DNA of 64,000 bases, taken from Thiomonas sp. FB-6. GTDB lineage: Bacteria; Pseudomonadota; Gammaproteobacteria; Burkholderiales; Burkholderiaceae_C. Below the pieces are notes generated by a model, which saw only the letters and a list, made by a program, of their open reading frames with translations, ran no database searches and had not been told where the DNA came from. The translations under genes were made by a program, and so were the position numbers. The DNA lies in the NCBI RefSeq assembly GCF_000377645.1, contig NZ_KB898471.1:505084-569083 (forward strand), read 5' to 3'. Positions 25,315 to 34,845 of the stretch are shown in pieces; within the stretch, counting starts at the first letter, position 1; the number at the start of each line of letters is the position of its first letter.

Positions 25315-25566
25315 ATGTCCATCCTGTCCTTCCTGCTGGGCGAGAAGAAGAAGACCGCGAGCATCGCCAAGGAACGCCTGCAGATCATCCTCGCCCACGA
25401 ACGCGCCTCCGGCGCGCCGGCCGATTACCTGCCGGCGCTGCAACGCGACCTCATGGAGGTGATCTCGCGCTACGTGCGCATCGATCCCAACGACATCCAG
25501 GTCAAGCTCGAACGCCACGAGTCCCTCGAGGTGCTGGAGGTCAAGATCGAGATCCAGCAGTCCTGA
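25315..25566 (+). CDS. minE: Cell division topological specificity factor MinE
   Basis: 83-residue MinE with its N-terminal membrane/MinD-binding segment ([31 protein letters not shown]) and beta-rich dimerisation half ending VEIK-type ([18 protein letters not shown]). Two ATGs lie two codons apart; AGGAG at 25303-25307 is seven bases before 25315 but only one base before 25309, so 25315 is the start. Confidence 0.97.
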   Translation: MSILSFLLGEKKKTASIAKERLQIILAHERASGAPADYLPALQRDLMEVISRYVRIDPNDIQVKLERHESLEVLEVKIEIQQS

Positions 25567-25570
25567 GCGC

Positions 25571-25645
25571 CCCCAGGGCCGGGCTGCGCCCAGCCCGCCC
25601 CCCGTGGGGGTCAAGAAAACTTGGGGCGGCCCGGCGTTTTCTTGA
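25571..25645. repeat. REP-like palindromes and hairpin after minE
   Basis: A GC palindrome (GGGCCGGGCTG...CAGCCCGCCC) is followed by a perfect 10-bp inverted repeat, TCAAGAAAAC (25611-25620) and GTTTTCTTGA (25636-25645), around a GC loop. It separates convergent minE and rmlD and may stop transcription from both sides. Confidence 0.6.
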
Positions 25646-25689
25646 GAGGCCACACCCGCGCCCGCGGGCCTGGGGTCCTGTCCCCTGGC

Positions 25690-26616
25690 TCAGAGCGCGT
25701 AGGCTTCGTCGAGCATGCGCTCGACCTGCGGCTGCCAGGGCGGCAGCCACACCCCCAGCCAGGCCTGCAGCGCCTGGCAGTCCAGGCGGGAATTGGCCGG
25801 GCGCGGCGCCGGCACCGGGTAGTCCGCGGTGCCGATGGCCTGCACGTCCGCGGCCCGGCAGCGCAGGCGCATGCCGCGGCGCTCGACATGCTCGAGCACA
25901 TGACAGGCGTAACCGTGCCAGCTGGTGCTACCGCTGCTGCTCAGGTGGTACAGCCCGGCATTGGCGCGGGCGAGTTCCGGCTCGCGCAACAGGCGGTGCA
26001 GCGCCAGCGCGCTGAGGTCGGCGATCAGCTCCGCGGAGGTGGGCGCGCCCACCTGGTCGGCCACCACGCGCAAGGATTCGCGCTCGCCCGCCAGGCGCAC
26101 CATGGTCTTGGCGAAATTCGCCCCCCGCGCCGCGAACACCCAGGACGTGCGCAGAATCAGGTGGGCGCAGCCGCTGGCGCGGATGGCCCGCTCGCCGTCG
26201 AGCTTGCTGCGCCCGTACACGCTCAGCGGGCGCGGCGCATCGTCCTCGCGCCAGGCCCGCGTGCCGCTGCCGTCGAACACGTAGTCGGTGGAATAGTGCA
26301 GCAGCCAGGCGCCGCTGGCCGCCGCGTAGTCGGCCAGCAGCGCCGGGCCTTCGGCGTTCACGCGCTGCGCCGCCTCCGGCTCGTCCTGCGCGCGGTCCAC
26401 CGCGGTGTAGGCGGCGGCGTTGACCACCACCTGCGGACGCAGGCCGGACAGCAGCGCACGCAGCCCCGCGGCGTCGCCCAGGTCGGCCTGCGCGCGTCCC
26501 ATGGGCACCAGTTCGCCCAGCGGCAGCAGCGCGCGGCGCAATTCCCAGCCGAGTTGCCCGTCGGCGCCCAGCAGCAGGATGCGCGGACTCCGGCCGGAGC
26601 GCAGCGCTGCGTTCAC
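25690..26616 (-). CDS. rmlD: dTDP-4-dehydrorhamnose reductase
   Basis: 308-residue extended SDR. The N-terminal nucleotide-binding motif is [17 protein letters not shown], the catalytic motif is YGRSKLDGE, and [21 protein letters not shown] and [17 protein letters not shown] are RmlD signatures. It makes dTDP-L-rhamnose for O-antigen or other surface polysaccharide. The GTG start at 26616 overlaps the rmlB stop (GTGA), so translation is coupled. rmlA and rmlC are not in the window. Confidence 0.93.
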   Translation of the reverse strand: MNAALRSGRSPRILLLGADGQLGWELRRALLPLGELVPMGRAQADLGDAAGLRALLSGLRPQVVVNAAAYTAVDRAQDEPEAAQRVNAEGPALLADYAAASGAWLLHYSTDYVFDGSGTRAWREDDAPRPLSVYGRSKLDGERAIRASGCAHLILRTSWVFAARGANFAKTMVRLAGERESLRVVADQVGAPTSAELIADLSALALHRLLREPELARANAGLYHLSSSGSTSWHGYACHVLEHVERRGMRLRCRAADVQAIGTADYPVPAPRPANSRLDCQALQAWLGVWLPPWQPQVERMLDEAYAL

Positions 26617-27659
26617 GGCAGGCTCGCCTCGCGGTAGCTGCCGTCGAGCACATGCGCCACCCAGTCCTCGCGTTCCAGGTACCAGCGCAGCGTGCGTTCC
26701 AGGCCGGCGGCGAAGTCCACCTGCGGGGCCCAGCCCAGTTCGGAGGCGATGCGCGAGCCGTCGATGGCATAGCGGCGGTCGTGCCCCGGACGATCGGCGA
26801 CGAAGGCGATCTGCCCCGCATAGCTGGCCCCGTCGGCGCGCGGGCGCAGGGTATCCAGCAGGGAGCACAGGCGGCGCACCAGGTCGATGTTGCGCACCTC
26901 GTTGCGCCCGCCCACGTTGTAGCTGCGCCCGGGTTCTCCGCGCGCCAGCACGAGCTCGATGGCCCGGCAGTGGTCCTCCACGTACAGCCAGTCGCGCACA
27001 TTGCTGCCGTCCCCGTACACCGGCAGGGGCTTGCCCGCCAGTGCATGGTGGATCATCAGCGGAATGAGTTTCTCCGGGAACTGGTAGGGCCCGTAGTTGT
27101 TCGAGCAGTTGGTGGTCAGCACCGGCAGCCCGTAGGTGTGGTGCCAGGCCCGCACCAGATGGTCGCTGGCCGCCTTGCTGGCCGCGTAGGGGCTGTTGGG
27201 CGCGTAGGCCGTGGTTTCGCGAAAGGGCGCGTCCTGCGGGCCCAGCGAGCCGAAGACCTCGTCGGTGGACACGTGCAGGAAGCGGAAGGCGCCCGCCTGC
27301 TCGCGCTCCAGGCCCGCGAGATGGGCGCGCGCGGCTTCCAGCAACTCGAAGGTGCCCTGCACGTTGGTGCGGATGAATTCGCCCGGCCCGTCGATGGAAC
27401 GGTCCACGTGGCTTTCCGCGGCGAAATGCACCAGCGCGCGCGGCCGGTGCCTGCGCAGCAGTTCCTGCACCGCGGGCCGGTCGCAGATGTCCACGCGCGC
27501 GAAGCCCAGGCGGCTGTCGCCACGCAACTCGGCGAGGTTTTCCGGATTGCCGGCGTAGGTCAGCGCATCCAGCACCAGCAGCGGCTCGTCCTTGCGCCGC
27601 AGCCAGGAATGCACGAAATTGGCGCCGATGAACCCGGCCCCTCCGGTGACGAAGATCAT
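26613..27659 (-). CDS. rmlB: dTDP-glucose 4,6-dehydratase
   Basis: 348-residue SDR enzyme. The NAD motif is [16 protein letters not shown] at the N-terminus, [12 protein letters not shown] carries the catalytic Thr-Asp-Glu, and [15 protein letters not shown] contains the Tyr/Lys pair. [17 protein letters not shown] and [20 protein letters not shown] are RmlB hallmarks. It is the second step of dTDP-rhamnose synthesis. I start at ATG 27659, where the Rossmann motif begins immediately; an upstream in-frame start at 27707 adds a non-conserved leader. It is divergent from pgi. Confidence 0.94.
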   Translation of the reverse strand: MIFVTGGAGFIGANFVHSWLRRKDEPLLVLDALTYAGNPENLAELRGDSRLGFARVDICDRPAVQELLRRHRPRALVHFAAESHVDRSIDGPGEFIRTNVQGTFELLEAARAHLAGLEREQAGAFRFLHVSTDEVFGSLGPQDAPFRETTAYAPNSPYAASKAASDHLVRAWHHTYGLPVLTTNCSNNYGPYQFPEKLIPLMIHHALAGKPLPVYGDGSNVRDWLYVEDHCRAIELVLARGEPGRSYNVGGRNEVRNIDLVRRLCSLLDTLRPRADGASYAGQIAFVADRPGHDRRYAIDGSRIASELGWAPQVDFAAGLERTLRWYLEREDWVAHVLDGSYREASLP

Positions 27660-27729
27660 GGGTGGGAAGTCGCTCTCGTTGGACGGCGGCGGCCTGCCGC
27701 GCCGCACATTCTAGAGTCCCCTGCCGCGC

Positions 27730-27763
27730 GGTCCGCCGGCCAAGCCGGCGGACCCGGTAGAAT
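27730..27763 (+). promoter_or_regulatory. pgi promoter region: 11-bp inverted repeat followed by -10 TAGAAT
   Basis: GGTCCGCCGGC (27730-27740) and GCCGGCGGACC (27744-27754) form a perfect inverted repeat with a CAA loop, three bases before a -10-like TAGAAT (27758-27763) facing pgi. The repeat occupies the -35 region, so it may be an operator. A mirror-oriented TAGAAT near 27710 may serve rmlB. Confidence 0.45.
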
Positions 27764-27885
27764 CCCCAGGTTTGGCGCGGGGGAAACCAAGCAGGTCCCT
27801 GAGAAGCACACGCCGACAAGCACACGCCCTCGAAGGCGTACGCCGCCCTCCCGAACCCGCCCGGTGCGCCGGGCCGACGCCCGAC

Positions 27886-29394
27886 ATGCCCGCAAGTTCC
27901 ACCATCGACACCTCGGGCCTGCGCCTGGAGTTCACGCGCCACGGCGCGCAGGCGCTGGCCACGGCCCGCACCACGCTGGCCACGCTGCCCCAGCAGCCCG
28001 CCGACCTGGTCTCCAGCAGCGTGCTCAACGGCAGCGAGGGCCGCCCGGCCTGGCACATGCTCTCGCGCCTGGGGGCGCAGGGGCGCGACGCAGCCTCCGC
28101 GGCCGCCGCCGGCTTCCTGCAGGCCGAACACGTACGCATGGTCGAGTGGGCCGAAGATCTGATCGGCTCGTCCGGGCAGCCGCTGGACATCATCCACCTG
28201 GGCGCCGGGGGTTCCGAGACGCCGATGCTGGCTCTGCACACCGCGCTGTCGGTGCTGCGCGAGCCACGCTGCCGCGTGCACTGGGTGGCCAACCTGGACG
28301 GATCGACCCTCGACGCCGCGCTGCGGGCCAGCGACCCGGCACGCACCTGGGTGCTGATCAACAGCAAGTCCTTCCGCACCCAGGAGGTCATGCGCAACGC
28401 CGAATCGGTGGTGCAGTGGCTGCAGGCCCATCTGGGGCCGGCCGGAGCGCGCGCCCGCCTGGTGGCGCTGACCGCCAACGCCGAGGCCGCCTACCAGCGC
28501 TTCGGCATGCCCATGGCCCAGGTGTTCCGCTCGCTGCCCGAGATCGGTGGGCGCTTTTCCCTGTGGAGCGCCCATGGCATGGCCCTGCTGCTGGCCTTCG
28601 GCGCCGACGCGGTGGCCGAGCTGCACGCCGGGGCGCTGGAGATGGACCGGCATTTCCTCGAGACTCCGCTGGGCGCCAGCGCTCCGGGGCTGCTGGCCGG
28701 CCTGTCGCACGCCTACCGCGTGCGCTTCGGGCTGCCGCTGCTGTCCATCGGCCTGTACGGCGACGCCTTCGCCCACATGCCGCTGTACCTGCAGCAGCTG
28801 TTGATGGAATCCCTGGGCAAGTCCACTTCGGCCGACGGCCTGCAGCCGGTGGCGGTGAGCGGCCCGGCGGTGATCAGCGGCGTGGGCACGCCGGTGCAAC
28901 ACACCTACTTCCAGCTGCTGCACCAGGCGGCGGTTCCGGTGTTCCACGAGATCGTCGCCGTGGCCAGGCCCTGGCATGCGCGCCAGGCCGAGCACCTCGC
29001 ACTGCTGTCCAACGCGCTGGGCCAGGCCGACGCGCTATGGAACGGCAAGGACGCGTCGAGCTGGCAGCGCGAGCTGATGCAGCAGGGCATGCCCGCGGCC
29101 GAGGCGCTGCGTGCCGCGCACCACCGCGCCTGTCCGGGCGGGCGCCCGTCGACCTTCATCTGGATTCGCGAACTGTGCCCGCACCAGTTGGGCGCCCTGC
29201 TCGCGCTGTACGAGCACCGCACCGTGGTCGAGGGCTGGCTGTACGGCATCAACCCCTTCGACCAGTGGGGCGTGGAGCTGGGCAAGACCCTGGCCACGCG
29301 CATCGAGCAGGCCCTGCTGACCCGCGACGCGCAGGGGCTGAGCGACGAGACCACCGCTTCCATCGATTACCTTCGCCAACAACTCGCCTCATGA
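27886..29394 (+). CDS. pgi: Glucose-6-phosphate isomerase
   Basis: 502-residue PGI. Recognisable elements are the phosphosugar-binding [17 protein letters not shown], ...[23 protein letters not shown] (GRxS motif), a central [13 protein letters not shown] and the C-terminal [21 protein letters not shown] signature containing the catalytic region. It interconverts glucose-6-phosphate and fructose-6-phosphate. The stop overlaps the lysS ATG (ATGA). Confidence 0.94.
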   Translation: MPASSTIDTSGLRLEFTRHGAQALATARTTLATLPQQPADLVSSSVLNGSEGRPAWHMLSRLGAQGRDAASAAAAGFLQAEHVRMVEWAEDLIGSSGQPLDIIHLGAGGSETPMLALHTALSVLREPRCRVHWVANLDGSTLDAALRASDPARTWVLINSKSFRTQEVMRNAESVVQWLQAHLGPAGARARLVALTANAEAAYQRFGMPMAQVFRSLPEIGGRFSLWSAHGMALLLAFGADAVAELHAGALEMDRHFLETPLGASAPGLLAGLSHAYRVRFGLPLLSIGLYGDAFAHMPLYLQQLLMESLGKSTSADGLQPVAVSGPAVISGVGTPVQHTYFQLLHQAAVPVFHEIVAVARPWHARQAEHLALLSNALGQADALWNGKDASSWQRELMQQGMPAAEALRAAHHRACPGGRPSTFIWIRELCPHQLGALLALYEHRTVVEGWLYGINPFDQWGVELGKTLATRIEQALLTRDAQGLSDETTASIDYLRQQLAS

Positions 29395-30920
29395 CCAAGC
29401 CATCCGCCGAAGCGCCCGGCGCAAGCGCGCCCAGCAGTCCCGCGAACGCCTCCGCTCTGCTGGGCGAACGCCGAGCCAAGCTGGCCGCGCTGCGCGCGCA
29501 GGGCAGCGCCTACCCGAACGACTTCAAGCCCGACTCCCGCGCGGACTCGTTGCACGCCGACTACGACCCGGTGCCCGCCGACGAGTTGCCGGCGCTGGCG
29601 CGCCAGGTTTCGGTGGCGGGGCGCCTGATGCTCAAGCGCGTGATGGGCAAGGCCAGCTTCGGCACCCTGCAGGACGCCAGCGGGCGCATCCAGATCTACG
29701 TCACCAACGACCATACCGGCGAGGCCGGCCACGGCGCCTTCAAGCACTTCGACCTCGGCGACATCGTGGCCTGCCGCGGCACCCTGTTCAAGACCCGCAG
29801 CGGCGAGCTCACCGTGCAGGCCGCCGAGGTGCGGCTGCTGGCGAAGAACCTGCATCCGCTGCCGGACAAGTTCCACGGCCTGGAGGACGTGGAGACGCGC
29901 TACCGCCAGCGCTACGTCGACCTGCTGGTCACGCCGGAGGCGCGCCAGCGCTTCGTCGACCGCGGGCGCATCGTCTCGGCGCTGCGCCTGGAGATGGAAC
30001 AGGCCGGCTTCGTCGAGGTGGAGACCCCGATGCTGCACCCCATCCCCGGCGGCGCCAACGCCAAGCCCTTCATCACCCACCACAATGCGCTGGACCAGCA
30101 GATGTTCCTGCGCATCGCGCCCGAGCTGTACCTGAAGCGCCTGGTGGTGGGCGGCTTCGAGCGGGTGTTCGAGATCAACCGCAACTTCCGCAACGAGGGC
30201 ATCTCGGTACGCCACAACCCCGAGTTCACGATGATGGAGTTCTATTGCGCCTACTGGAACCACCAGGACGTGATGGACTACACCGAGGGCCTGTTGCGCC
30301 AGGCCGCGATCCGCGCCCGCGGATCCGCGCGCTTCCAGTACCAGGGCCGCGAAATCGACTTCGACTCCGGCTTCGCGCGGCTGAGCGTGCGCGACTCGGT
30401 GGCGCTGCATGCCGGGCTGGACCCGGCCTCGCTCGACGACCCGCAGGCGCTGCGCGAACTGCTGCGGCGCGCCGGCGAGCCGGCGCCCGCGCACTGGGGA
30501 GTGCCGGAACTGCAATTCGGCGTGTTCGAGGCCGTGGTCGAGGAAAAGCTATGGCAGCCGACCTTCATCGTCGACTACCCGGTGGAGGTGTCGCCGCTGG
30601 CCCGCGCCAGCGACGCCGACCCGACGGTGGCCGAACGCTTCGAGCTGTTCATCGCCGGGCGCGAGATCGCCAACGGCTTTTCCGAACTCAACGACCCCGA
30701 GGACCAGGCGGCGCGCTTCGCCGCGCAGGTGGCGAACAAGGACGCCGGCGACGAGGAGGCCATGTATTTCGACGCCGACTACATCCGCGCCCTCGAGGTG
30801 GGCATGCCCCCGGCGGGCGGCTGCGGCATCGGCATCGACCGCCTGGTCATGCTGCTCACCGACGCCGCCAGCATCCGCGACGTGATCCTGTTCCCGGCGC
30901 TGCGCCGCACGGCTGGATGA
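29391..30920 (+). CDS. lysS: Lysyl-tRNA synthetase, class II
   Basis: 509-residue class II LysRS. The N-terminal OB-fold anticodon domain ([30 protein letters not shown]) precedes a catalytic core with motif 2 ([20 protein letters not shown]) and motif 3 ([13 protein letters not shown]). It is translationally coupled to pgi at its start and to the spermidine-synthase-like gene at its stop by ATGA overlaps. Confidence 0.97.
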   Translation: MTKPSAEAPGASAPSSPANASALLGERRAKLAALRAQGSAYPNDFKPDSRADSLHADYDPVPADELPALARQVSVAGRLMLKRVMGKASFGTLQDASGRIQIYVTNDHTGEAGHGAFKHFDLGDIVACRGTLFKTRSGELTVQAAEVRLLAKNLHPLPDKFHGLEDVETRYRQRYVDLLVTPEARQRFVDRGRIVSALRLEMEQAGFVEVETPMLHPIPGGANAKPFITHHNALDQQMFLRIAPELYLKRLVVGGFERVFEINRNFRNEGISVRHNPEFTMMEFYCAYWNHQDVMDYTEGLLRQAAIRARGSARFQYQGREIDFDSGFARLSVRDSVALHAGLDPASLDDPQALRELLRRAGEPAPAHWGVPELQFGVFEAVVEEKLWQPTFIVDYPVEVSPLARASDADPTVAERFELFIAGREIANGFSELNDPEDQAARFAAQVANKDAGDEEAMYFDADYIRALEVGMPPAGGCGIGIDRLVMLLTDAASIRDVILFPALRRTAG

Positions 30921-31678
30921 TGCGGCGCCGCCGCCGTCCCGACGAGCCTTTCCTGTGCCAGGAGCGAGGCGAGGTCTCGCTGCACTTCGGCATGTCGGCC
31001 CTGCAAAGCCGCATGCGCAGCGCCGACCCCACCCAACTGGTGCTGGACTACACGCGGGCGATGATGGCCTTCGTGCTGGTGCTTCCCTGGCCGGAGCACG
31101 TGGTCATGATCGGGCTGGGCGGCGGCTCCCTGGCCAAGTACTGCCGTGCCCACCTGCCCGGCTCGCGCTTCACGGCGGTGGAGATCAACCCCGACGTCAT
31201 CGCCATGCGCGGTGCCTTCGCCGTGCCGCCCGACGATGAACGCTTCGCCGTGGTGCAGGCCGACGGAGCCGCGTGGATCCGCGAGCACGAGCGCAGCTGT
31301 GACGTGCTGCTGCTCGACGGCTTCGATTCCGCCGGGCTGCCGGAGTCGCTGTCCAGCCAGGAGTTCTACGACGCCTGCGCGCGCGCACTGCGACCGGGCG
31401 GCCTGCTGGTGTCGAACCTGTGGGCGCCGCAGTTCCGGCGCGACGAGGCGATCCGGCGCATGCGCGCGGCCTTCGAGTCGGGGGTCGCCGCGATGAGCGC
31501 CGAGCAGGGCGAGAACACCATCGCGCTGGCGCGCCGCGCCGGCGGCTGGCCCTCGCCGGAGCGGCTGTTCCAGCGCGCCCGTGAACTCGAGCCCGAGCAC
31601 GCACTGGACCTGCAGGCAGCCGCGCGGCGCCTGGTCATGGCCCTGCAGGGGGCGCCGGTCGAACCGGATCCCTGCTGA
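30917..31678 (+). CDS. Spermidine-synthase-like (SpeE family) Rossmann protein
   Basis: 253-residue protein with the class I methyltransferase-like fold of polyamine synthases: [32 protein letters not shown] and [41 protein letters not shown]. It is shorter than SpeE at the N-terminus and lacks the usual D-x-x-D-P polyamine motif, so the aminopropyl-transfer function is doubtful. Such genes often sit next to lysS in Burkholderiales. A small GAAACCC/GGGTTTC palindrome overlaps its stop codon (31677-31691). Confidence 0.75.
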   Translation: MMRRRRRPDEPFLCQERGEVSLHFGMSALQSRMRSADPTQLVLDYTRAMMAFVLVLPWPEHVVMIGLGGGSLAKYCRAHLPGSRFTAVEINPDVIAMRGAFAVPPDDERFAVVQADGAAWIREHERSCDVLLLDGFDSAGLPESLSSQEFYDACARALRPGGLLVSNLWAPQFRRDEAIRRMRAAFESGVAAMSAEQGENTIALARRAGGWPSPERLFQRARELEPEHALDLQAAARRLVMALQGAPVEPDPC

Positions 31679-31788
31679 AACCCCGGGTTTCTTGCGGGAA
31701 AGGCCTGCACGGCGCGGGCCGGGCGCGCTACAGTGCCGGCAGGCTCGGCAGCTCAAGCGCCGGAGCCGGGCCCTGCCGGACCTTCCCG

Positions 31789-32268
31789 ATGAGCACCCTG
31801 CTGCATGTCCTTTTCTGGCGTCATGCCGAAGCGGAGGAATCCGCGCCCGGCGGCGACGACCTGCGCCGCGCGCTGACCCGCGAGGGCCGGCGCGACGCCA
31901 GCGCGATGGCCGCGTGGATCAAGGCCCACGTGCCCAAGCCCTGGACCGTGTGCTGCAGTCCCGCGCTGCGCAGCCGGCAGACCGCGCTGGCGCTGGCGGA
32001 CTACCCGGTCGAGCGCGCCGAACTGGCGCCCGACCGCGGCGTGGTGGACATCCTGGACCTGATCGAATCCAGCCGCGAGGACGGCCACGCGCTGGTGCTG
32101 TGCGGACACCAGCCCTCGCTGGGCAGTGCCGCGCTGCGCTGGCTGTGCGAGGCCGAGGCCGCGTTCACACTGCGCAAGGCCGGCCTCGTGTGGGTGTGCG
32201 AGCGCGAGCGCGACGGCCAGCCCAACCGCGTGCTGCGCGCCTGCGTCAGCCCTGATCTGATCGACTGA
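31789..32268 (+). CDS. sixA: Histidine phosphatase, SixA-like
   Basis: 159-residue phosphoglycerate-mutase-superfamily protein. The catalytic RHAEAE motif is near the N-terminus, CSPALRSRQTALAL is the second arginine motif, and LCGHQPSLG carries the second catalytic histidine. It resembles the phosphohistidine phosphatase SixA. The 110-base upstream gap contains a -10-like TACAGT but no clear -35. It stands on its own before the PhoB-box region of the next gene. Confidence 0.88.
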   Translation: MSTLLHVLFWRHAEAEESAPGGDDLRRALTREGRRDASAMAAWIKAHVPKPWTVCCSPALRSRQTALALADYPVERAELAPDRGVVDILDLIESSREDGHALVLCGHQPSLGSAALRWLCEAEAAFTLRKAGLVWVCERERDGQPNRVLRACVSPDLID

Positions 32269-32318
32269 GACCGCGGTGGGCCCACGGCTCGGCACGGGGC
32301 CGGCCGTGGCGCCCGAAT

Positions 32319-32374
32319 CTGTCATCGCGGCGTCACGGTTTGGTCACGGGATCGACATGTGGCTCTCGTATCGT
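32319..32374 (+). promoter_or_regulatory. Four-unit PhoB box and -10 element before the OlsB-like gene
   Basis: Seven-base units spaced by four bases: CTGTCAT (32319-32325), GCGTCAC (32330-32336), TGGTCAC (32341-32347), TCGACAT (32352-32358). The strict 11-base period and G-T-C-A-Y core match the PhoB half-site. A -10-like TATCGT at 32369-32374 lies ten bases after the last unit, the spacing expected when PhoB replaces the -35 contact. GAGGAG at 32392-32397 precedes the ATG. Confidence 0.72.
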
Positions 32375-32403
32375 GTTGCAACACCCCACACGAGGAGCCT
32401 GGA

Positions 32404-33186
32404 ATGTTCGATCACGACCCCGCGGATTCTTCCCGCCAGGGCCGGCATTGCACCGAGACGGCCAGCGCGCGCGGCAAGCTGCGCATCTCCTGGGCGCGTC
32501 ATGCGGACGAGGTGCGCGAAGCCCAGCGCCTGCGCTGGAAGATCTTCGTCGACGAACTCGGCGCGCGCAGCGGCAGCCCCGAGCCGGGCCACGACATCGA
32601 CATCTTCGACCCCTACTGCGACCACCTGCTGGCGCGCGACGCCGAGGACCGGCTGGTGGGCACCTACCGCGTGCTGCCCCCGCACCAGGCCAAGCGCATC
32701 GGCGGCCTGTATTCCGAGACCGAATTCGACCTCACGCGCCTGCTGCATCTGCGCCCGCGCCTGCTCGAGCTGGGCCGCGCCTGCGTGCACCGCGAGCACC
32801 GCAGCGGTGGCGTGATCATGGCGCTGTGGGCGGGACTGGCCGACTACATGCGGCGCCACGAGCTGCAGGCGATGATCGGCTGCTCCAGCGTGTCCATGCG
32901 CGATGGCGGGCACTACGCCGCCAGCCTGTGGGCGCGGCTGCGCGCCACGCACCTGGCGCCGGCCGAGGATCAGGTGCAAGCCCGCGTCGCGCTGCCGGTG
33001 GACAACCTGCGCAAGGACCTGCCCGCGGAAGCCCCGGCCCTGCTCAAGGGCTATCTGCGCGTGGGCGCGCGGGTCTGCGGCGCGCCGGCCTGGGACCCCG
33101 ACTTCAACACCGCCGACTTCCCGCTGCTGATGCGCCTGGACGCCGTGCAGCAGCGCTACGCGCGGCACTTCCTCGGCAACGCTTGA
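32404..33186 (+). CDS. olsB: OlsB-like N-acyltransferase (ornithine lipid synthesis)
   Basis: 260-residue GNAT-fold acyltransferase. The OlsB pattern is visible in AQRLRWKIFVDELGAR, FDPYCDHLLARDAEDRLVGTYRVL, and LLELGRACVHREHRSGGVIMALWAGLADYM. OlsB transfers a 3-hydroxyacyl chain to ornithine to give lyso-ornithine lipid, a phosphorus-free membrane lipid. The PhoB-box array upstream and the adjacent ppx/ppk/pst genes fit synthesis during phosphate starvation. The second acyltransferase, OlsA, is not in the window. A related hemolysin/autoinducer-like GNAT is an alternative. The gene is convergent with ppx, 14 bases apart. Confidence 0.75.
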   Translation: MFDHDPADSSRQGRHCTETASARGKLRISWARHADEVREAQRLRWKIFVDELGARSGSPEPGHDIDIFDPYCDHLLARDAEDRLVGTYRVLPPHQAKRIGGLYSETEFDLTRLLHLRPRLLELGRACVHREHRSGGVIMALWAGLADYMRRHELQAMIGCSSVSMRDGGHYAASLWARLRATHLAPAEDQVQARVALPVDNLRKDLPAEAPALLKGYLRVGARVCGAPAWDPDFNTADFPLLMRLDAVQQRYARHFLGNA

Positions 33187-33200
33187 GGGGGGACAGCCCC

Positions 33201-34730
33201 TCAGGACACGAGCTGGGCCTGCAGCTGCAGTTGCAGGTCCAGGCCCACGCGCTGCCACTCCGAGACCTCCTGCTCCAGACTGTACTGGGTGAGCGGCGAG
33301 GCGCGCAGCCAGCGCGCGCCGGCCTCGATGCGCGTGCCCGACACGCCCTGCGCGCCGGCCACCAGGCGCAGCCCGCCGTCGAGTTCCACGTCGCGCCGGT
33401 TGCGCGCCAGCAGCACCGCCAGGCGCAGCGCGAGCAGCGAGCGCAGGTCCACCGGCGGGCCGGTCAGCGCGCCGAGTTTTTTCAGTTTGCCGCCGTGGCA
33501 CAGCAGCATCTCCGCCATCGCCGCCTGCTCGCTGCGCGAGAAGCCGGGCATGTCGGCGTTGCCGACGATGTAGGCGGAATGCTTGTGGTAGGCGCTGTGG
33601 GAGATCGACAGGCCCACCTCGTGCAGCTGCGCGGCCCAGCGCAGCGCCTGGCGGCGCTCGGACGAGGCCTGCGGATCGAGCTGCCCGAGCAGCGCCAGCG
33701 CCAGTTGCTCCACGCGCGCGGCCTGGCGCGCGTCCACCGCGTAGCGCTCGGTGAACTGCTGCACCGTGAGTTCGCGCATGTCCTGCTGCTGCTCGCGCCC
33801 GAGCAGGTCGTACAGCACCCCCAGGCGCAGGCCGGCGTCGGTGGCCTCCATGTCCTTCAGGCCGAGCTCCTCGAACACCGCCAGCATGATGGCCAGGCCC
33901 CCGGCGGCCACCGGCAGGCGGTCGGGCTTGAGCCCCGGCATGCGCAGGGTGCTCAGGTCCTCGGCCTGCACGTAGATCTTGCGCAGGCGGCGCAGGCCGC
34001 CACGCGTGATGCCCAGGCTGGCGCCGGAATCATTGAGCTGGCTGCCCACCAGGATGTCGGCCAGTGCGCGCGCCGTGCCGCTGGAGCCCACCGCCGAGGC
34101 CCAGCCGGTCTTGCGGAAACCGCGCGCGATGATCTGGATCTCGCGCCGAGCCGCCAGCTCGGCCGACTTCATGCGCTGCTCGTCGACCCGCCCGGCGGGG
34201 AAGAATTCGCGGGTCATCGACACGCAGCCGATGTACAGCGATTCCATCACCCGCGGCTCCAGCCCCGAGCCGATGATGAACTCGGTGGAGCCGCCGCCGA
34301 TGTCCACCACCAGGCGGTGCCCCGCGGACGGGGTCACCGAGTGGGCCGCGCCGATGTACACCAGGCGCGCTTCCTCGCGCCCGGCGATCACCTCGATCGG
34401 GAAGCCCAGCGCCTGCTGCGCCCGTTCCAGGAAGGCCGGCGCGTTCTTGGCCACGCGCACCGCGTTGGTCGCCACCGCGCGCACCCGCTCGGGGTGGAAC
34501 TGGCGCAGGCGCTCGCCGAAACGGCGCAGCGTGGCCAGCGCGCGCTGCTGGCTCTCCTCGGTGAGGCTCTTGTTCTCGTCCAGGCCCGCGCCCAGGCGCA
34601 CCGGCTCACGCAGCGAATCCAGCGGGTAGATCTGCGCGCCGTGCGGGCTCTCGGCGGCCTTGCCCACCAACATGCGAAAGCTGTTGGATCCGAGATCGAC
34701 GGCGGCGAGATGCTGGACTTTCAGGGACAT
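33201..34730 (-). CDS. ppx: Exopolyphosphatase (Ppx/GppA family)
   Basis: 509-residue ASKHA-fold phosphatase. The phosphate-binding motif AAVDLGSNSFRMLVG is at the N-terminus and the second motif is VVDIGGGSTEFIIGSGL; the C-terminal half is the HD-like domain (AAQLHEVGLSISHSAYHKHSAYIV). It releases phosphate from polyphosphate ends or hydrolyses pppGpp. It is divergent from ppk1, whose intergenic region carries PhoB-type repeats in both orientations. Confidence 0.93.
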   Translation of the reverse strand: MSLKVQHLAAVDLGSNSFRMLVGKAAESPHGAQIYPLDSLREPVRLGAGLDENKSLTEESQQRALATLRRFGERLRQFHPERVRAVATNAVRVAKNAPAFLERAQQALGFPIEVIAGREEARLVYIGAAHSVTPSAGHRLVVDIGGGSTEFIIGSGLEPRVMESLYIGCVSMTREFFPAGRVDEQRMKSAELAARREIQIIARGFRKTGWASAVGSSGTARALADILVGSQLNDSGASLGITRGGLRRLRKIYVQAEDLSTLRMPGLKPDRLPVAAGGLAIMLAVFEELGLKDMEATDAGLRLGVLYDLLGREQQQDMRELTVQQFTERYAVDARQAARVEQLALALLGQLDPQASSERRQALRWAAQLHEVGLSISHSAYHKHSAYIVGNADMPGFSRSEQAAMAEMLLCHGGKLKKLGALTGPPVDLRSLLALRLAVLLARNRRDVELDGGLRLVAGAQGVSGTRIEAGARWLRASPLTQYSLEQEVSEWQRVGLDLQLQLQAQLVS

Positions 34731-34752
34731 GGCGCAAGTGGAACACGGCCGG

Positions 34753-34770
34753 ATGACACGCCCTTGACGA
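34753..34770 (-). promoter_or_regulatory. Candidate PhoB box facing ppx
   Basis: On the minus strand TCGTCAA (34770-34764) and GTGTCAT (34759-34753) are separated by four bases. A weak -10-like TCCACT (34742-34737) follows after ten bases, which would place the transcription start at or near the ppx ATG. Weaker than the other boxes. Confidence 0.42.
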
Positions 34771-34787
34771 TGTCATGTAGATTTCAT
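34770..34787 (+). promoter_or_regulatory. Candidate PhoB box facing ppk1
   Basis: ATGTCAT (34770-34776) and ATTTCAT (34781-34787) are separated by four bases, the 7-4-7 layout of a PhoB box, followed after ten bases by a weak -10-like GATCGT. An in-frame ATG at 34786 lies in this box, which argues for the later start of ppk1. Confidence 0.58.
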
Positions 34788-34845
34788 GGGAATGTGGGAT
34801 CGTAAGCCTTTCCCGATTCCGCCCGCGTCCGTTTCCCGCCGATCC

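Noticed and set aside
26652-29390. Plus-strand frame fusing upstream sequence to lysS
   Set aside because: It is antisense to rmlB and out of frame with pgi; lysS starts at 29391 with an ATGA overlap.
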